Shown here: positions 1-10,539 of the stretch, one piece after another | Numbering within the stretch: the first letter of the stretch is position 1 | Layout of the letters: each line of letters opens with the position of its first letter | Source: Rhynchopus sp. YZ270_cl-10 | Taxonomy: Eukaryota; Euglenozoa; Diplonemea; Diplonemida; Diplonemidae | Length of the DNA stretch: 64,000 nucleotides | Assembly: GCA_964035575.1 (NCBI GenBank) | Contig: OZ037907.1 | Coordinates: 62,001 to 126,000 of the forward strand | Direction of reading: 5' to 3' | Notes under the pieces: model-generated | Told to the model about the DNA's origin: nothing | The model's input: only the letters and a program-made list of their open reading frames with translations | Databases searched by the model: none | Made by a program: the position numbers and the translations under genes

Positions 1-349
1 GGCAGGCACACACCTCCTATCGACGTATGTGTGGAAGCCACGAACACAAAAAGAATATAAAGAACAAAAGGCGAACAAACGAACGCCACAATGGACGTAA
101 TGGGTCTTTCTACTCCTGAGTTTTTTCACACTACAATCAAAACGCACACGAGAGGGAGACTGGGATGCGATGCACACACCAGCCTGATAACACCCCACAC
201 CCCCCTGCCTGATGGCAGGGATGGGGCATACACACAACGGAACGAAAGGGAATTTGATCACCTGAAGGCCGATGCAGGACACCTCAACCAAAGCTGCCCA
301 GTGCAGCTGTTTACTATCAAACAATTATGGTCTACATCGGAGGGTTGTC

Positions 350-730
350 CGTGCAGGTGTCCAAAGAACAGAAAAAGTGAAGTAGATAGTGCAAAACGCC
401 TCTCAGGTTAGGAAGCAGGCACCTGACACTCCACGGTTAATCGAACCCCCAGAGTGTTACACTTTGTGAGTTGCTGACAGGGAAAACTGTAAGCAGTCAT
501 AAAAGAAAAGGTGTTACGAATGCACCTCAGCCCTGCTGGTTCCCTTAAAAAAGTTTCAAAAAAAAAAAAGTCCAAAAACAATGCTTTTGAAGAGACAGTA
601 GTTTCCGTTGTGTGGTTGGGTTGGGTAATATGAAAGCTGGAAAAAAAAAATCCCAGAAGCTGAAACAATGCAGAAAAAAGAACAGTTTATGAGATGAACC
701 AAAACCTCTCGCGCTCTGAGTCACCTTGAA
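350..730. repeat. Dispersed SINE-like repeat, copy 1
   Basis: Two modules recur elsewhere in the window. Module A begins with GTGCAAAACGCCTC at about 388 and runs through GCAGGCACCTGA and GAGTGTTACAC to CTGTAAGCAGTCAT near 500. Module B (GATGAACC, CCTCTCGCGCT, GTCACCTT) lies at 693-727. Module A recurs near 5236-5342 and, shorter, near 6549 and 44864. Module B recurs near 1573, 6623, 50972 and 59260. On the minus strand module A contains GGTTCGATT, close to a polymerase III B box, which hints at a tRNA-derived SINE. That origin is inference. Confidence 0.5.
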
Positions 731-1259
731 AAAGAAGAGGAAAAAAAAACGCCTGCAATTTAATGCAGGTCCCAAAATTTGATTGTACCAGGAAATGGAA
801 TTTCTTGGTTTTCACACAAAAAAAAAAGGGGGTGTTGAGGTGCATCGCCTCCTTGTTGAAACATTCTGATCGCTTTTGATGACATTTTCGGGAAAGGTGT
901 GGGGAGAGGAAAGCTTCCAAAGTGGGGGTCGGAAGTTCATTTTGTTTTTGTTCTTTTTGTTGTTTGCGACACTGCCCTCTTTTGAACGCGAAGAGAAGGC
1001 AAACACACAGTGTTGAGAAAGAATCAATGTATTGTGCGCGCCGTGTGTGCGTTCTTCTCCGCCTAAAAAGCGTGCAAAACAAACGTCAAACACAAAAGAA
1101 TCATTTTTTATTTCGTCATATGACACGAAGATACGGCGGATAGACACAGTTTGTATATGCCAACAACGAAATGGCACACAGGAAATAGAAAAATCCTGTC
1201 CTCATGCACATAAATAACGATCGTTATTGTGCGACGTTATTGAACACAGGCACACTACG

Positions 1260-1388
1260 GTAAAGTAAATGACTTGACTTGTGGTCATCATGGGAGATAG
1301 CAAATGGATATTTTTAAAGGCGTCGCCGTTGCAAAGCCAACGGTGAAACCTAAAGTAAAATCACCAAGTCAAGTCATTAACTTCACTG
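1260..1388. mobile_element. Small foldback (MITE-like) element
   Basis: Inverted arms AGTAAATGACTTGACTTG (from 1264) and its near-exact complement (1364-1385) flank about 75 bp of unique sequence, giving an element of about 129 bp that can fold into one long hairpin. No coding capacity. I could not see a clear target-site duplication. Confidence 0.55.
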
Positions 1389-2106
1389 CATCGTGCGCAC
1401 CTCCGACCCCATGCGATACGCCTGATGAAAGTATAAAGGGAATGCATCAGCATGCTTTTGTTTTCTGTTGAAGAGAGCTTTCCCATATGGTGGCTTTCCT
1501 ATTTGGTATCACTACTTTGAAACAACGATGCACCATTTGATCACAAAAAAAAAAAAAAAAAAGTTCAAAAATATGAACCTAAGCCTCTCGCTCTGCTTGA
1601 CCTTTTTTGAAAAAATAAGAAAATGTGAAAGATGCGGTGTCCCTCAAATCTAAAAAAAAAAAAAAATGGGGGGAAAACTACAACCTTGAAAAAAAGGAAG
1701 AGGGAAATGTGTAGACATCTCTTAATCAATAAAAGGGGGGGATGGGGTGGGGGATACTGTTTGTTGTTTTCCAGAACGAAACACATCATAATGACATAAA
1801 TACTCGACACGCTGATTTTATTTTGTTTTTTGTTTTTTTCACTCGAGAGGAAAACCATTTTTTTTTTTGGTTTGATCATTTGAAAAATAAAGAACAAAAC
1901 TTTAAAGAAAAATATGCCTCACAAACACATCTAAAAAGAGAGGTAACGATGAGTCAAAGTCTCACCTCAGAAAAAAACTGAACAAAAGAGCAAATTCACT
2001 ACTTGCGAATTTATTATATACCCTCCCCCAAAAAACAGAACATAAAACATCAAATACCACCCGTCAAAACTCTTTCTTTTTCGCTCGTTTTCCCCACTCC
2101 CTCCCC

Positions 2107-3213
2107 TTACACTACGTCTAACCCCCGATCACTGTATTCAACCGATCTGTCACTGTACACAGGCGGAGGAGGTGCGAGGGGGGAGAGGGAGAGACGTACG
2201 GTGGCACGGCGGGTGGGGACTTCGGGTTCGACTTCGCCTTCTTTGTCGTCCTCGTCGTCACCCCCGTCTGAAGAGTCGTCTCCAGGGAAGCCATCACCTA
2301 GTTGCCGTAGTTCGAGACAGAGACGTTTTTTGACTCGGCTTCTGCAGACCGGACATTTTCTTAGCTTTATTGCGCATTCTGGGCAAACACAGAGATGCCT
2401 GCACGGCCACATCACAACAGACTTCTCATTTTCTAAGCAGACCGTGCATTCTGGTTGCAACGTGGTGCCTACGTCGTAGACCTTCTGCACATCGCAGGGG
2501 AACTGCCCTTTGGATGCGTCGCCGACGATGATGGCTGCATCGCTTGCTGAGGTCCATTCGGCAGAAACGGTGACCAGACCGTCGTCTACTGTGCCATGAC
2601 GGACGACAACGGGGACGGAGCCACGCTCCATGAGGGGGGTGCTTTCTCCGAGGGTGCCGTTGGCACGGCGTTGACACCAACGTTGCAGGCGGAGGCCCCA
2701 GTAGAAGAGGACGGCGGTGACGAGGACGACGGCGCAGACGATGGGCAGCGCTTTGTCGAAGCTGTCGACGTTCTGTGGAGGGTCGAGGACGCAGCGGTCG
2801 GCTTCGTCGGGTTTGTCGAGCCACCATGAGTCCTCGGTGGAGCGGAAGCATTGCTCGGCTTGGTCGACGTGCCAGATTTTGAGTTCGTCTTCGCATTGTT
2901 GTTCGGTTTCGAATGTGCGTTGGAGAGAGCATATTGCGTGCGCGGTGGCGTTCACGTCAAGTGCAAAGACCAGCTCCTGAAGCATCGCGACGTATTCAAT
3001 TTGACGCCCCGATCCACGTCGTGGATCGCATCGTGCATTCGCAAGTGTCGCCGGCGTCGCCCTACACCACCCCGCCTGGGATTGGTCCTCAAAGTTCTGA
3101 ATCGTCGCCGCCACCAACACCCCAAGAATCCCCAGAGGGAGCACACAGCAAATCAAAACAGAGAAAAACGTCTCGGGGACGGTTTCGTTGCGCCGCGGCT
3201 CCCTTCGCGGCAT
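2107..3213 (-). CDS. Two-pass membrane RING-HC finger protein (putative E3 ubiquitin ligase)
   Basis: 368 aa from an ATG at 3211-3213. Hydrophobic segments at about residues 17-37 and 156-175 bracket a region of about 115 residues with several cysteines (C50, C62, C95, C107, C122, C141) and one N-glycosylation sequon (N88), consistent with a lumenal or extracellular domain. After the second segment comes a C3HC4 RING: C256-x2-C259, C271-x-H273, C277-x2-C280, C287-x2-C290. A very acidic stretch (about 311-325) and a proline-rich tail follow. In this family RING-HC domains recruit ubiquitin-charged E2 enzymes; the two-pass, C-terminal-RING layout resembles MUL1-type ligases. I do not recognise the lumenal domain, so the substrate and compartment are unknown. 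Single exon as seen. A 40-nt A tract lies beyond the 5' leader. Confidence 0.85.
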   Translation of the reverse strand: MPRREPRRNETVPETFFSVLICCVLPLGILGVLVAATIQNFEDQSQAGWCRATPATLANARCDPRRGSGRQIEYVAMLQELVFALDVNATAHAICSLQRTFETEQQCEDELKIWHVDQAEQCFRSTEDSWWLDKPDEADRCVLDPPQNVDSFDKALPIVCAVVLVTAVLFYWGLRLQRWCQRRANGTLGESTPLMERGSVPVVVRHGTVDDGLVTVSAEWTSASDAAIIVGDASKGQFPCDVQKVYDVGTTLQPECTVCLENEKSVVMWPCRHLCVCPECAIKLRKCPVCRSRVKKRLCLELRQLGDGFPGDDSSDGGDDEDDKEGEVEPEVPTRRATVRLSLSPLAPPPPVYSDRSVEYSDRGLDVV

Positions 3214-3763
3214 TTTTGATGGGGGGGTTTTTGTTTATTGAGAGAAGAGGAGAGGGGGAGGAGGGGGAGTGCCCACAGTCCCCCCTGGTTTGTAGTAATG
3301 GGGGTGAGAAAAATGGGAGAAAAAAGAGGGGGTTTAGATGAAATAAGGGGTAATTGATTTCGTATACAATAGAAGTGACTGAAGGGTAGTGGCAAAAATA
3401 TGACAGGACAAGAGGATAATAAAATCAACTTCTGTTCTTTTTTTTGCCCTGTGCACAGTAGTATGCCACTTCCTACATTCCACCCACATCTCAAAAAAAA
3501 CAAAAAAAAAAAAAAAAAAAAAAAAAAATTGTTGAGAAATAGTTGCAAAGATGGACCACAAATAAATGGGTAAGTTATCTTTTGAAAGAGCCGATTTCGT
3601 TTACTAAGTCTCAATTTGACTTCGTTGACGAACGTTCGCTAAGAGCCGTCTTCACACCACTACTTTTTCAAGGCATTAGAGAGGAGTATATCGTACACTT
3701 CTCTGGCTCTTTTTTTTTTTTTTGTGCAACCGAAGCTGGGGGGACAAATAGTCTTATCAGTGA
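3214..3763. other. Spacer with long A tract
   Basis: Contains the pyrimidine-rich 5' leader of the RING gene, and at about 3490-3530 an almost uninterrupted poly-A run. No gene or recognisable element is seen. Confidence 0.6.
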
Positions 3764-4426
3764 TCAGTCCTCATACATCAGCGGAACGTCTTTGAGAAGC
3801 TTCTTCATCCGCATCTCTGCTTCTGTGGACCCACGGATGAGATCTATCGGCGTGTCCCCCCAGAGGTCCACACCCAGCCTAGCCCCTGCAGAGAGAAGCA
3901 ACTCCGCCTTTGCAAGGTCCACATACAGCGCCGCCATGTGGAGTGCGGTACGGTCCTCCCAGAGGTCCTGCCCGTCGATGTGCTGCGTTTCAAGCTGCAT
4001 TTCATAGTTGACAGAGGCCCCCGCCGCAAGCAGCAGGCCCACCTCCCGTACACCCCTCTTCTCATCCGCGGTCCACGCAACCAGCAGTCTCCCATAGGCC
4101 CCAAGCAGCTCCCCCTCAGTAGGCGCCTCCCCGACCCCACCCTCTTCCTCCCCCAACACAGGATATCCCATTTCCCACAGCTCCTGCCTTGCTGCCGGTG
4201 CATCTAACACAGAGACTTCCAAGACAGATCCTGCCTGCAACGCGAGCTCGTCACCTACCAACAGCGAGGAGGGATCGATCCTGGCAGTGCTTCCGTGCAG
4301 GGCAAAGCTTCCAGGGGCATACCCATATGCGTCGCCTGCCTGGGCATAGAGGTCATTGATGGTGGTGGTGGGGTTGAGGGTGACGACCTGCTGATCACCA
4401 GAAACAGAATTGAGGGTAACATCCAT
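3764..4426 (-). CDS. Ubiquitin-like/ankyrin repeat protein
   Basis: 220 aa from the ATG at 4424-4426. The frame is open further upstream, but that extension is low-complexity H/P/F sequence, and the internal Met aligns with the starts of the other family members. Residues 1-74 look like a beta-grasp (ubiquitin-like) domain: the MDVTLNSVSGDQQVVTL strand, a short helix around TINDLYAQAG, then LHGSTARIDPSSLLVGDEL. Residues about 122-214 hold two to three ankyrin repeats (DRTALHMAALY; WGDTPIDLI). The same order, domain then repeats, occurs in the genes at 48309, 55059 and 59406. A pyrimidine run ending CCCCACAG sits about 20 nt before the start. Ankyrin repeats bind proteins; no enzymatic motif is visible, so a scaffold or adaptor role is inference. 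Confidence 0.75.
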   Translation of the reverse strand: MDVTLNSVSGDQQVVTLNPTTTINDLYAQAGDAYGYAPGSFALHGSTARIDPSSLLVGDELALQAGSVLEVSVLDAPAARQELWEMGYPVLGEEEGGVGEAPTEGELLGAYGRLLVAWTADEKRGVREVGLLLAAGASVNYEMQLETQHIDGQDLWEDRTALHMAALYVDLAKAELLLSAGARLGVDLWGDTPIDLIRGSTEAEMRMKKLLKDVPLMYED

Positions 4427-5671
4427 CTTGAACGGGTGTGCGAGCCCTGTGGGGTGAAACGAGTTAAAATGGAATGAAGTGTGAAAAAATGACCCGAAGG
4501 GGTGGAAGAGGAGGGGGAGTGTAACAGAAAGGAGCTGTGGCGCAGAACGGTCGAGAGGTGTTGCCGCAGGAGGCATCCAAAAGGGTGTGTGTGTGTGCAC
4601 AGACAACCGAGGGAGGAGAGAAGGTGGGCTAAAAAAATATCCGAAAAAAAGGTATACCTTCGGCAAGCTTCCTCAGGACAAAGGAACGTCGCATTTTTTG
4701 TGTGTGTGTGTGGGAAAGTGACAGAAATCAGAAGATGTGTGTTTGAAAGAGCAGTTGTACGGTGTTCGTGTGGCGCTTCCTTCCAGAGTGTGTGGCACAA
4801 AACATACCCCGTACAAAAATGGGGAGGAGGCTGGGCTGGGGTGGAGAATTGTCAGAACTAAAAAAAAGGGGATACGTTTTGGGGAGTGTTCTTGTTTCTC
4901 TTGCACACTGCAAAGCATAGAACCTCTCAGCACATGCCCGTCACAGGAACTGCCACCACTGGGACCAAGAAAACAAAACAAAAAAATGCTATTTTTGAAA
5001 ACCAGTACATGTAGTTTATCCAATAGGACGACAGTGTCGGTACAAAATGGGTGGTTGGGGTATATCAGACGTAGTGTGTGCGTAGAGCGAGAAAAATGTG
5101 CTTCATAATGCACACACTAAAAGTGTCCACCCTTATAAAAAAGGGGGCAGAAGAACGTGACTCTGTCCCCCCCTGTGTTCCTTTTTGATGCAAATCACCG
5201 CAGAAACGGGATCAGGCAAAAAGAAGTTGACAGTGCAAAAACGCCTCTGGGACGCAGGCACCTGACTCTTACGTTAGTGCCTCTGGTAACACTCGGAGTG
5301 TTACACTTGGGAGTCGCTGAATGGGAGACTGTAAGCAGTCATTTCCTCATTCTGACTGGAAGGGGGGTGACTAAACACAAGATAAAAAGACTCAAGAAAA
5401 ACACATATCCTTGGAACACAACTCTGGGCATTTACTGTGGTACATCGGACCGGAGGGAGTGCACACGATTCCTCCTCAGGGAATGGGGCGTGGGGGCGTT
5501 TTGCTGTTATTGCTCGTCAACTTTTGACGAGGAGCCTTTGCACGTTGTATGACAAAGGCTGAAAGAAAGTTGAAAAAAAAAGCATAACAAACCAGCCACA
5601 ATCCACTACCCAAAACCCTCTCGCATTTTCACCATTTTTTTTTCGGGTATTTTTTTTTATCCTATTTTTGA
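4427..5671. other. Spacer holding a dispersed repeat
   Basis: No gene seen. The notable content is a dispersed repeat copy at 5196-5345; the rest is T/A-tract-rich, with the 3' region of the ThiE-like gene at its right end. Confidence 0.55.
5196..5345. repeat. Dispersed SINE-like repeat, copy 2 (module A)
   Basis: Matches 350-500: GTGCAAAAACGCCTCTGG, GCAGGCACCTGACTCT, GAGTGTTACACTT and ACTGTAAGCAGTCAT occur in the same order. A perfect 9-bp hairpin (GTAACACTC and GAGTGTTAC) sits in the middle of this copy, suggesting a structured transcript. Confidence 0.55.
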
Positions 5672-6295
5672 TTATTCGGCACCATCCACACCATTCCCCA
5701 ACGCCTCTGTGAGGCTCCTCTTCACCTCCGCTGCCGCTGTCTCAGGTGCCTTCGCCTGCATGATGTACCCCGCCACCGCCACTCCACCCGCACCGTGCGC
5801 GACCAACTCCTCCACACGCCCAGGGGTCACCCCGCCTATGGCGATCAGCTCAGGACACACACCACGCACTGCAAAATGCTGACGCACTGCGGACAGCATG
5901 CACGGCCCCTCGGGATGCTTGTCTGGGTGGCTTGGTGTGGGGTACATCGTCCCGACCAGGAGGTAGTGCAGACGTGGTCCTAGGTGGTGGTATGCAGTCT
6001 CTGCCTCTGCGATGGAGTGACAGGAGGCACCGACCGGCAAGGTGTCGTCCAGAGAGCTGCCTGCCACCTCGCCTGCCTTGTAGTGTCGGTACGCAAAGCG
6101 GTGTGGGGTCATTTGTGCGCCACGTTGCATAAGATGCGCACCCCCTTCATTCACGGCATGTGACATTTCCGCTGTGACGGCACCCCCGCGTACATGCACA
6201 TAGTCAACACCCCCACGGCAGGCAGAGTGGACGGCAGTGGTGCAGGCAGTGGGGGTGACAATGAGGTGGAGGGAGCCACGGAGTGTGGTGAACAT
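5672..6295 (-). CDS. ThiE/TenI-like protein (thiamine phosphate synthase superfamily)
   Basis: 207 aa from the ATG at 6293-6295 (MFTTLRGSLHLIV). Upstream in-frame codons are a P/T/H-rich leader and I exclude them. The TIM-barrel signatures fit the ThiE/TenI family: an N-terminal LHLIVTP strand, VDYVHVRGG in place of the usual DxxQxRxK strand, GASCHSIAEAE like the family's GxSxHsxxEa, LLVGTMYPTPSHP like the VGpvfpTpsK loop, then LIAIGGVTPGRVEELVAHGAGGVAVAG, which is nearly canonical. Length matches bacterial ThiE. Known ThiE joins HMP pyrophosphate and thiazole phosphate to thiamine phosphate; TenI homologues act as thiazole tautomerases. The altered N-terminal Lys/Asn positions and the shortened middle make TenI-like or divergent activity more likely than a classical synthase. 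No other thiamine gene lies nearby. Confidence 0.75.
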   Translation of the reverse strand: MFTTLRGSLHLIVTPTACTTAVHSACRGGVDYVHVRGGAVTAEMSHAVNEGGAHLMQRGAQMTPHRFAYRHYKAGEVAGSSLDDTLPVGASCHSIAEAETAYHHLGPRLHYLLVGTMYPTPSHPDKHPEGPCMLSAVRQHFAVRGVCPELIAIGGVTPGRVEELVAHGAGGVAVAGYIMQAKAPETAAAEVKRSLTEALGNGVDGAE

Positions 6296-7023
6296 AGGTT
6301 TAGGTGCGGTGCATGTTGTGCTGGGTGGGTGGGTGGATGTGGTGGTGTGGGGGTGTGTTGGGGAAGGAAAAAAAGAAGGCCATTTTTTTTTCATTTTTCG
6401 TGTCGAGATGTCCCTTACCAGGTCATGTGTCCTCAGGGAAAAATAAAGTGCATTTTTTTTGTATTTTTTTTTGTGGACGGAACTCTAAAAAGGAAAGGTT
6501 TGTCAAAGGTGACACTACACCTCTTCAAGCATGCACCACCTGAAGTGGTGGTGCAGAAACGCCTCTGTGGACGTAGGGGTATTGAATGGTACACATAAAA
6601 AATGAAAGGAAAGTTGATAAGATGAACCTAAGCCTCTCGTGCTTGGTCACCTCATGAAAAGGACTTCTCTCTCAAAAAGAGCCAGGGCTAGGGTTGCTAA
6701 AACTCAACCTTTGCAGTATCCTCTAGGGCGATCGAACAGCAACGTTTTCTTGTTTTTTTTGTTTGTTGTTGACAACCTCGTTGAGGATAGCTAGCCGTAC
6801 TGAGTATTTTTTTTGTTTTGTTTTGTTCTTGTTTTCCCCCACGCGTGCTTTTTTTTTTCTAACCTCTAATGCACCGTTTTTTGGTCAGTGTAATTTAGGT
6901 GTGGGGAGCATACAACCAGTTGTGTTGGTACAAACGGCACACAGCTAATCACCTTGCAAAACGGTCAGCTTTGTATCTAATTCAGGGTCAACTCATTGTA
7001 CCAAAACCGGGGCCGTCTTCCCA
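6296..7023. other. Spacer with dispersed repeat copy 3
   Basis: No gene seen. A short module A (GTGCAGAAACGCCTCTGTGG, from 6549) is followed about 60 bp later by module B (GATGAACCTAAGCCTCTCG, 6624-6655), the closest spacing of the two modules in the window. The remainder is T-tract-rich. Confidence 0.5.
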
Positions 7024-7263
7024 TCACGACATCCGCGAAAGCCCCGAGAAGAGGACATGACACACCTTGCACTTCCCCCCTGTAGCACACTTCATTGCAC
7101 AGGCCTTGCAGAAGACAGGATGTTCGCAGGGTTCGGCCATGTACTCGATCTCTTTCTTGGCGCACTTGAGGCACATGCCACCTGGCTTTGATGGACGTGC
7201 CTGCTGGTCGCACTCCTCCTCCGAGTCGACCGTAGCGTCGTACTCATGCACGGTGATGCTCAT
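7024..7263 (-). CDS. Small RING-HC zinc finger protein
   Basis: 79 aa from the ATG at 7261-7263. Almost the whole second half is a RING: C31-x2-C34, C46-x-H48, C52-x2-C55, C65-x2-C68, a C3HC4 spacing like the C-terminal RINGs of IAP/MUL1-type ligases. The first 28 residues are acidic and probably unstructured. No membrane segment or second domain is visible, so it is either a minimal E3 adaptor or a RING exon whose other exons I cannot see. A different overlapping frame is also open past its 3' end, so a spliced C-terminus is possible. TGTGTTATGTGTT-type repeats lie directly upstream. Confidence 0.65.
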   Translation of the reverse strand: MSITVHEYDATVDSEEECDQQARPSKPGGMCLKCAKKEIEYMAEPCEHPVFCKACAMKCATGGKCKVCHVLFSGLSRMS

Positions 7264-8747
7264 TGTGTTATGTGTTATGTGTTCTGTGTTGTGTTAATGT
7301 CTAGTGAGGGTAATTCTTGCGCAGAATATGGCCCTTTCTATGTTGTGTTGTGTTGGATGCCTTCTTGTAAGGATGTTTCTTGCGCAGAACATAACCCTTT
7401 GTTGTGTTGTGCTGATAAGAGCGTAGCACCATTGTCCAAAAGGGACGTTTTAAGTCAACAGACTCATCTGCTCAAGCGGAGCCTGGCCCTGGGCATTTCT
7501 CACACTTCACTACCCAACAAAGGAAAGGTTTGGGTAGGCCTGAGCTGTGTGCTTAGTTCCCACTAAGTAGATGCAGACGCTCTACAGGAGAACATTGAAA
7601 ATGTTCGAACTGATACAAAAGGAAGGTGCTGGGGGGGAGTGTGAGTCGCTTTGCATTTTTGTGAACACATACAGCAAAAGGGTCTTGCCCTAAAAGTAGG
7701 TCTTTCCCCCTCCGACAACACAACACACACTCGCTTGGGGGAAAAAAAAAACATGGCTAGCGTATCGTACGACACATACACAGTATATTTTATCCTTTTT
7801 TTGGTCTCCTTGTTGAAAAAGTTTTGAAAGTAGCAAAAAAACTGGCGTATCTCAAAAAAAGGCTTTTTTAATTTTTCAACAACACGGTTACACGCTTATT
7901 GAACACACAAAAAGCACAGCCTGGGTAATATTCCTCTCATAGGCGCGACCCACACCTGCTTTCAGACACACAAGCACAAGGTTATTGCATCATTGTCTTT
8001 TGAACACAATTTTTCAGCCGAAACGGAACGAAACAAAATCCCCCCCACCCCCCCACGCCAAAGCAAGACACACCTACAGCCGCGTTACCAGCGTCACCCC
8101 TCTCAGGCTTGGGGACAACACACGAGAAGAGAAAACTTGAAATAGGATAAATGTACACACCTCGTGCACATACATCAAAAGAAAAGCTTTTTTTTTAAAT
8201 TGGTACGGATGTACCCAAGCAATCAGAGTGCTTAGCCATTTCTGAACAGTGAGCAGAATCAAGAACGGGAACGGAAAAAGGCTACTAGACGCCTTCGCTA
8301 TAGTCCCCGTCAGAGATTTTTTTCTCAGTTCCTCCCCTCCCCCCCTCCCCCCATCCCCTGAACCTCTGTTACCTCCTCATGGTGGGCTTTTACTTCAAAA
8401 AAAAGGGTTTAAAAGGATTGGTAATAACTGTGGTTTCTTTTGCAGTTTTTTTTTCAAAAATACACGTTAGTAAAGCCCCGGGGGAAATTAAGAGAAGTTT
8501 GTAAGCCCCACAGTCTACTTAACATTTGCTAGTTGCGCTCGGGGGGGTGGAGTACTGAAGGGGAATAGCACCTTCAAAAAGCTGAAATACATTGTTTTTT
8601 TGTATTTCTTGGTTTTCTTACCCCCCTGGGCACACCAGATTGTATGAACGATTGGGCGAACAGCTGCTCAATGCATACACCTTTTTTTGGTCGTCATAAC
8701 ACAGCAACACGGCTGTCTCCCCCCCGCCCCCCACTTTTTTATTGTTC
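7264..8747. other. Spacer; imperfect direct repeats upstream of RING gene
   Basis: Two imperfect direct repeats of about 45 bp, each starting TTCTTGCGCAGAA (7315 and 7377) and running into GTTGTGTTGTG, lie just upstream of the small RING gene and could be promoter duplications. The rest (7560-8747) is homopolymer-rich, includes the 3' UTR of the sorting nexin, and shows no gene. Confidence 0.5.
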
Positions 8748-10065
8748 TTAGTCGGTCTTGATGGACTCCACGGACGGAAGAAGGGTTTCTGTTTGGTGGT
8801 TTGTTTTTTGTTTTGATTTTTTTTTGTGTTGATTACTGATGGGCCGAATATAAGAAAGGGGAAAGCATACCCCAGGACTTCTTCATCTTGTTCGCGTACT
8901 CCAGCTGCAGCTCGACGAAGCTTCTGAGCAGCTGCTTGATGTCGTACTGCTTCTCGCGGTGGAAGCGCTTGAGCTCCTCCGTGAAGGTCTCGGAGGCCTT
9001 CTTGAGGAGCTCCTCCGCCTCGTCGAGCTTCTGGCTTGTTGTGGCGATGTCCTTCTCGATGGAGGGCACCTTGGTGGGCTTCTTCTGCTCGGCCGTACGC
9101 TTCTCCTCGTTCAGCTGCGAGAGACTCTGGTCGAGAATATCGCGCGTCAATGAGATACGCTGCAGACGCTTGACTGCGTCCTTCACCGCCTGGCACAGTC
9201 CAATGTAGTATCCAATCGTCTCTGTGACCTGAACAGTCTCCGTCTCTGCCTGCTGTCCGTAGATCAGCGAAAGATGCTCGGAGTGGTGCCCGACGTCGAT
9301 GAGAGCGACTGAGAGCGGCCCGCTGTCGTAGGTGCGTTCGATCTCGCCGACCTTCGCGAAGGCTTTGCCAAATTCGTTGAGGGAGAAGCCTGCGTCGCGG
9401 CGGCGCTTCACCAAGAGGTCGACCCGGTCGCGCAGCATCGACAGCGACCCTTCGAGCTGTGTGATGTACAGCTTGGCCTCCTCCCAGGAGCTTTCCTGGA
9501 TGGCCTTGCTCTTTGCGCCAAGCATCGCGTTCTTCATTTGCGTCATCTTCTCTGTCCCAGAAAGCTCCATTTCCACCTTCTTCCTTGGCTCCTTAGTAAG
9601 CTTTTGAAAGTCCGCCTCATTTTCAACAGACAAAAAGCTCACAAAAGGCTGCGAGTTGTGCAAAGAACGGTGCGCCCCGACGCGGACCAAAAATTTGCGC
9701 ATCGCGCGCTGGCGGTAGTCGCGGAGAGGGGACGGCCCGGTGCCGGAGACCTTCTCGATGGAGCCTTTGATGGACTTTTCTGGGATGGGCGGGACAATGA
9801 CACCGGGGTGTTCTTCAACGAGCGCGTCGCGCAGCCAGACGAAGTCGGAGTAGCGTCTCACCGCCTTCATGGACTGGTTGCGGAACTCAGGAAGGTTTGT
9901 CTTGGTGTACACCTGGTAGGTCCAGTATGAGAAGTCCAGTGCGCCGGACTTCTCCTTCTTCATCGGGTCTGCGACCGTGAAGTCATAGTGTGCGCCAGCG
10001 GGGATGGCAGGGCCGGATGCCTGCTGCTGGTTTTGGGTTTCGTCATCGCTGCCGCTGCCGGACAT
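8748..10065 (-). CDS. PX-BAR sorting nexin (SNX1/SNX2/Vps5 type)
   Basis: Two exons: 8871-10065 and 8748-8788, with an 82-bp GT-AG intron (8789-8870, donor GTATGC). Splicing replaces an unlikely unspliced tail with ETLLPSVESIKTD, a natural BAR-domain ending, giving 411 aa. Residues about 25-155 form a PX domain with the phosphoinositide-binding RRYSDF motif (R69-R70), the PPIPEK loop and the RQRAMRKFL helix. Residues about 165-405 are predicted helical and charged with heptad character, matching the Vps5 C-terminal BAR domain. In known systems these proteins sense PI3P on endosomes, dimerise through the BAR domain and, with retromer, tubulate membranes for recycling cargo. The N-terminal about 20 residues are acidic and Gln-rich. 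The start ATG is preceded by a pyrimidine run ending TCCTGCAG. Confidence 0.9.
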
Positions 10066-10240
10066 TGTTTTGTTGCTGTTGTATTTTTTTCCTGCAGGAG
10101 GGTTGGGTGAGAGGGGAGAATGGGGTTTGTGGCGAAAGAGAAGTCATTTTGAAGAATTAAACCCTATTCGACGCACTGTGCAGTTCTGGAGCCGGAAAAA
10201 GATGATAGTGTTGCAAGAAGACTCCGCAGTATTGTGGAAG

Positions 10241-10496
10241 GTACAGTGTACAGTGTACAGTGTACAGTGTACAGTGTACAGTGTACAGTGTACAGTGTAC
10301 AGTGTACAGTGTACAGTGTACAGTGTACAGTGTACAGTGTACAGTGTACAGTGTACAGTGTACAGTGTACAGTGTACAGTGTACAGTGTACAGTGTACAG
10401 TGTACAGTGTACAGTGTACAGTGTACAGTGTACAGTGTACAGTGTACAGTGTACAGTGTACAGTGTACAGTGTACAGTGTACAGTGTACAGTGTAC
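10241..10496. repeat. 7-bp satellite (TACAGTG)n
   Basis: About 36 uninterrupted copies of TACAGTG with no sequence variation that I can see. The unit is not a multiple of three, so all frames stay open and give spurious VYSVQCT-type proteins. Perfect copies suggest recent expansion. Confidence 0.95.
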
Positions 10497-10539
10497 ACGG
10501 TCACTATGAGAGACTTTGGATTCCAAGTTTTAAAATAAT

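Larger units (their letters stand above)
1..2106. other. Gene-free spacer with dispersed repeats
   Basis: No convincing coding sequence. Open frames here are short and rich in F, K or H from poly-A/T tracts. The stretch carries one copy of a dispersed SINE-like repeat (about 350-730), a small foldback element (1260-1388) and a degenerate copy of the same repeat's second module near 1573-1610. All are listed separately. The remainder is A/T-tract-rich sequence in which I see nothing. Confidence 0.6.

Noticed and set aside
91-411. 106-codon plus-strand frame at the left edge
   Set aside because: It overlaps a dispersed repeat, has no domain, and its composition resembles the surrounding spacer.
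3153-3614. F/K-rich frames over homopolymer runs (also 545-775, 1565-1897, 13866-14294)
   Set aside because: Generated by poly-A/T tracts; composition and lack of any domain argue against genes.
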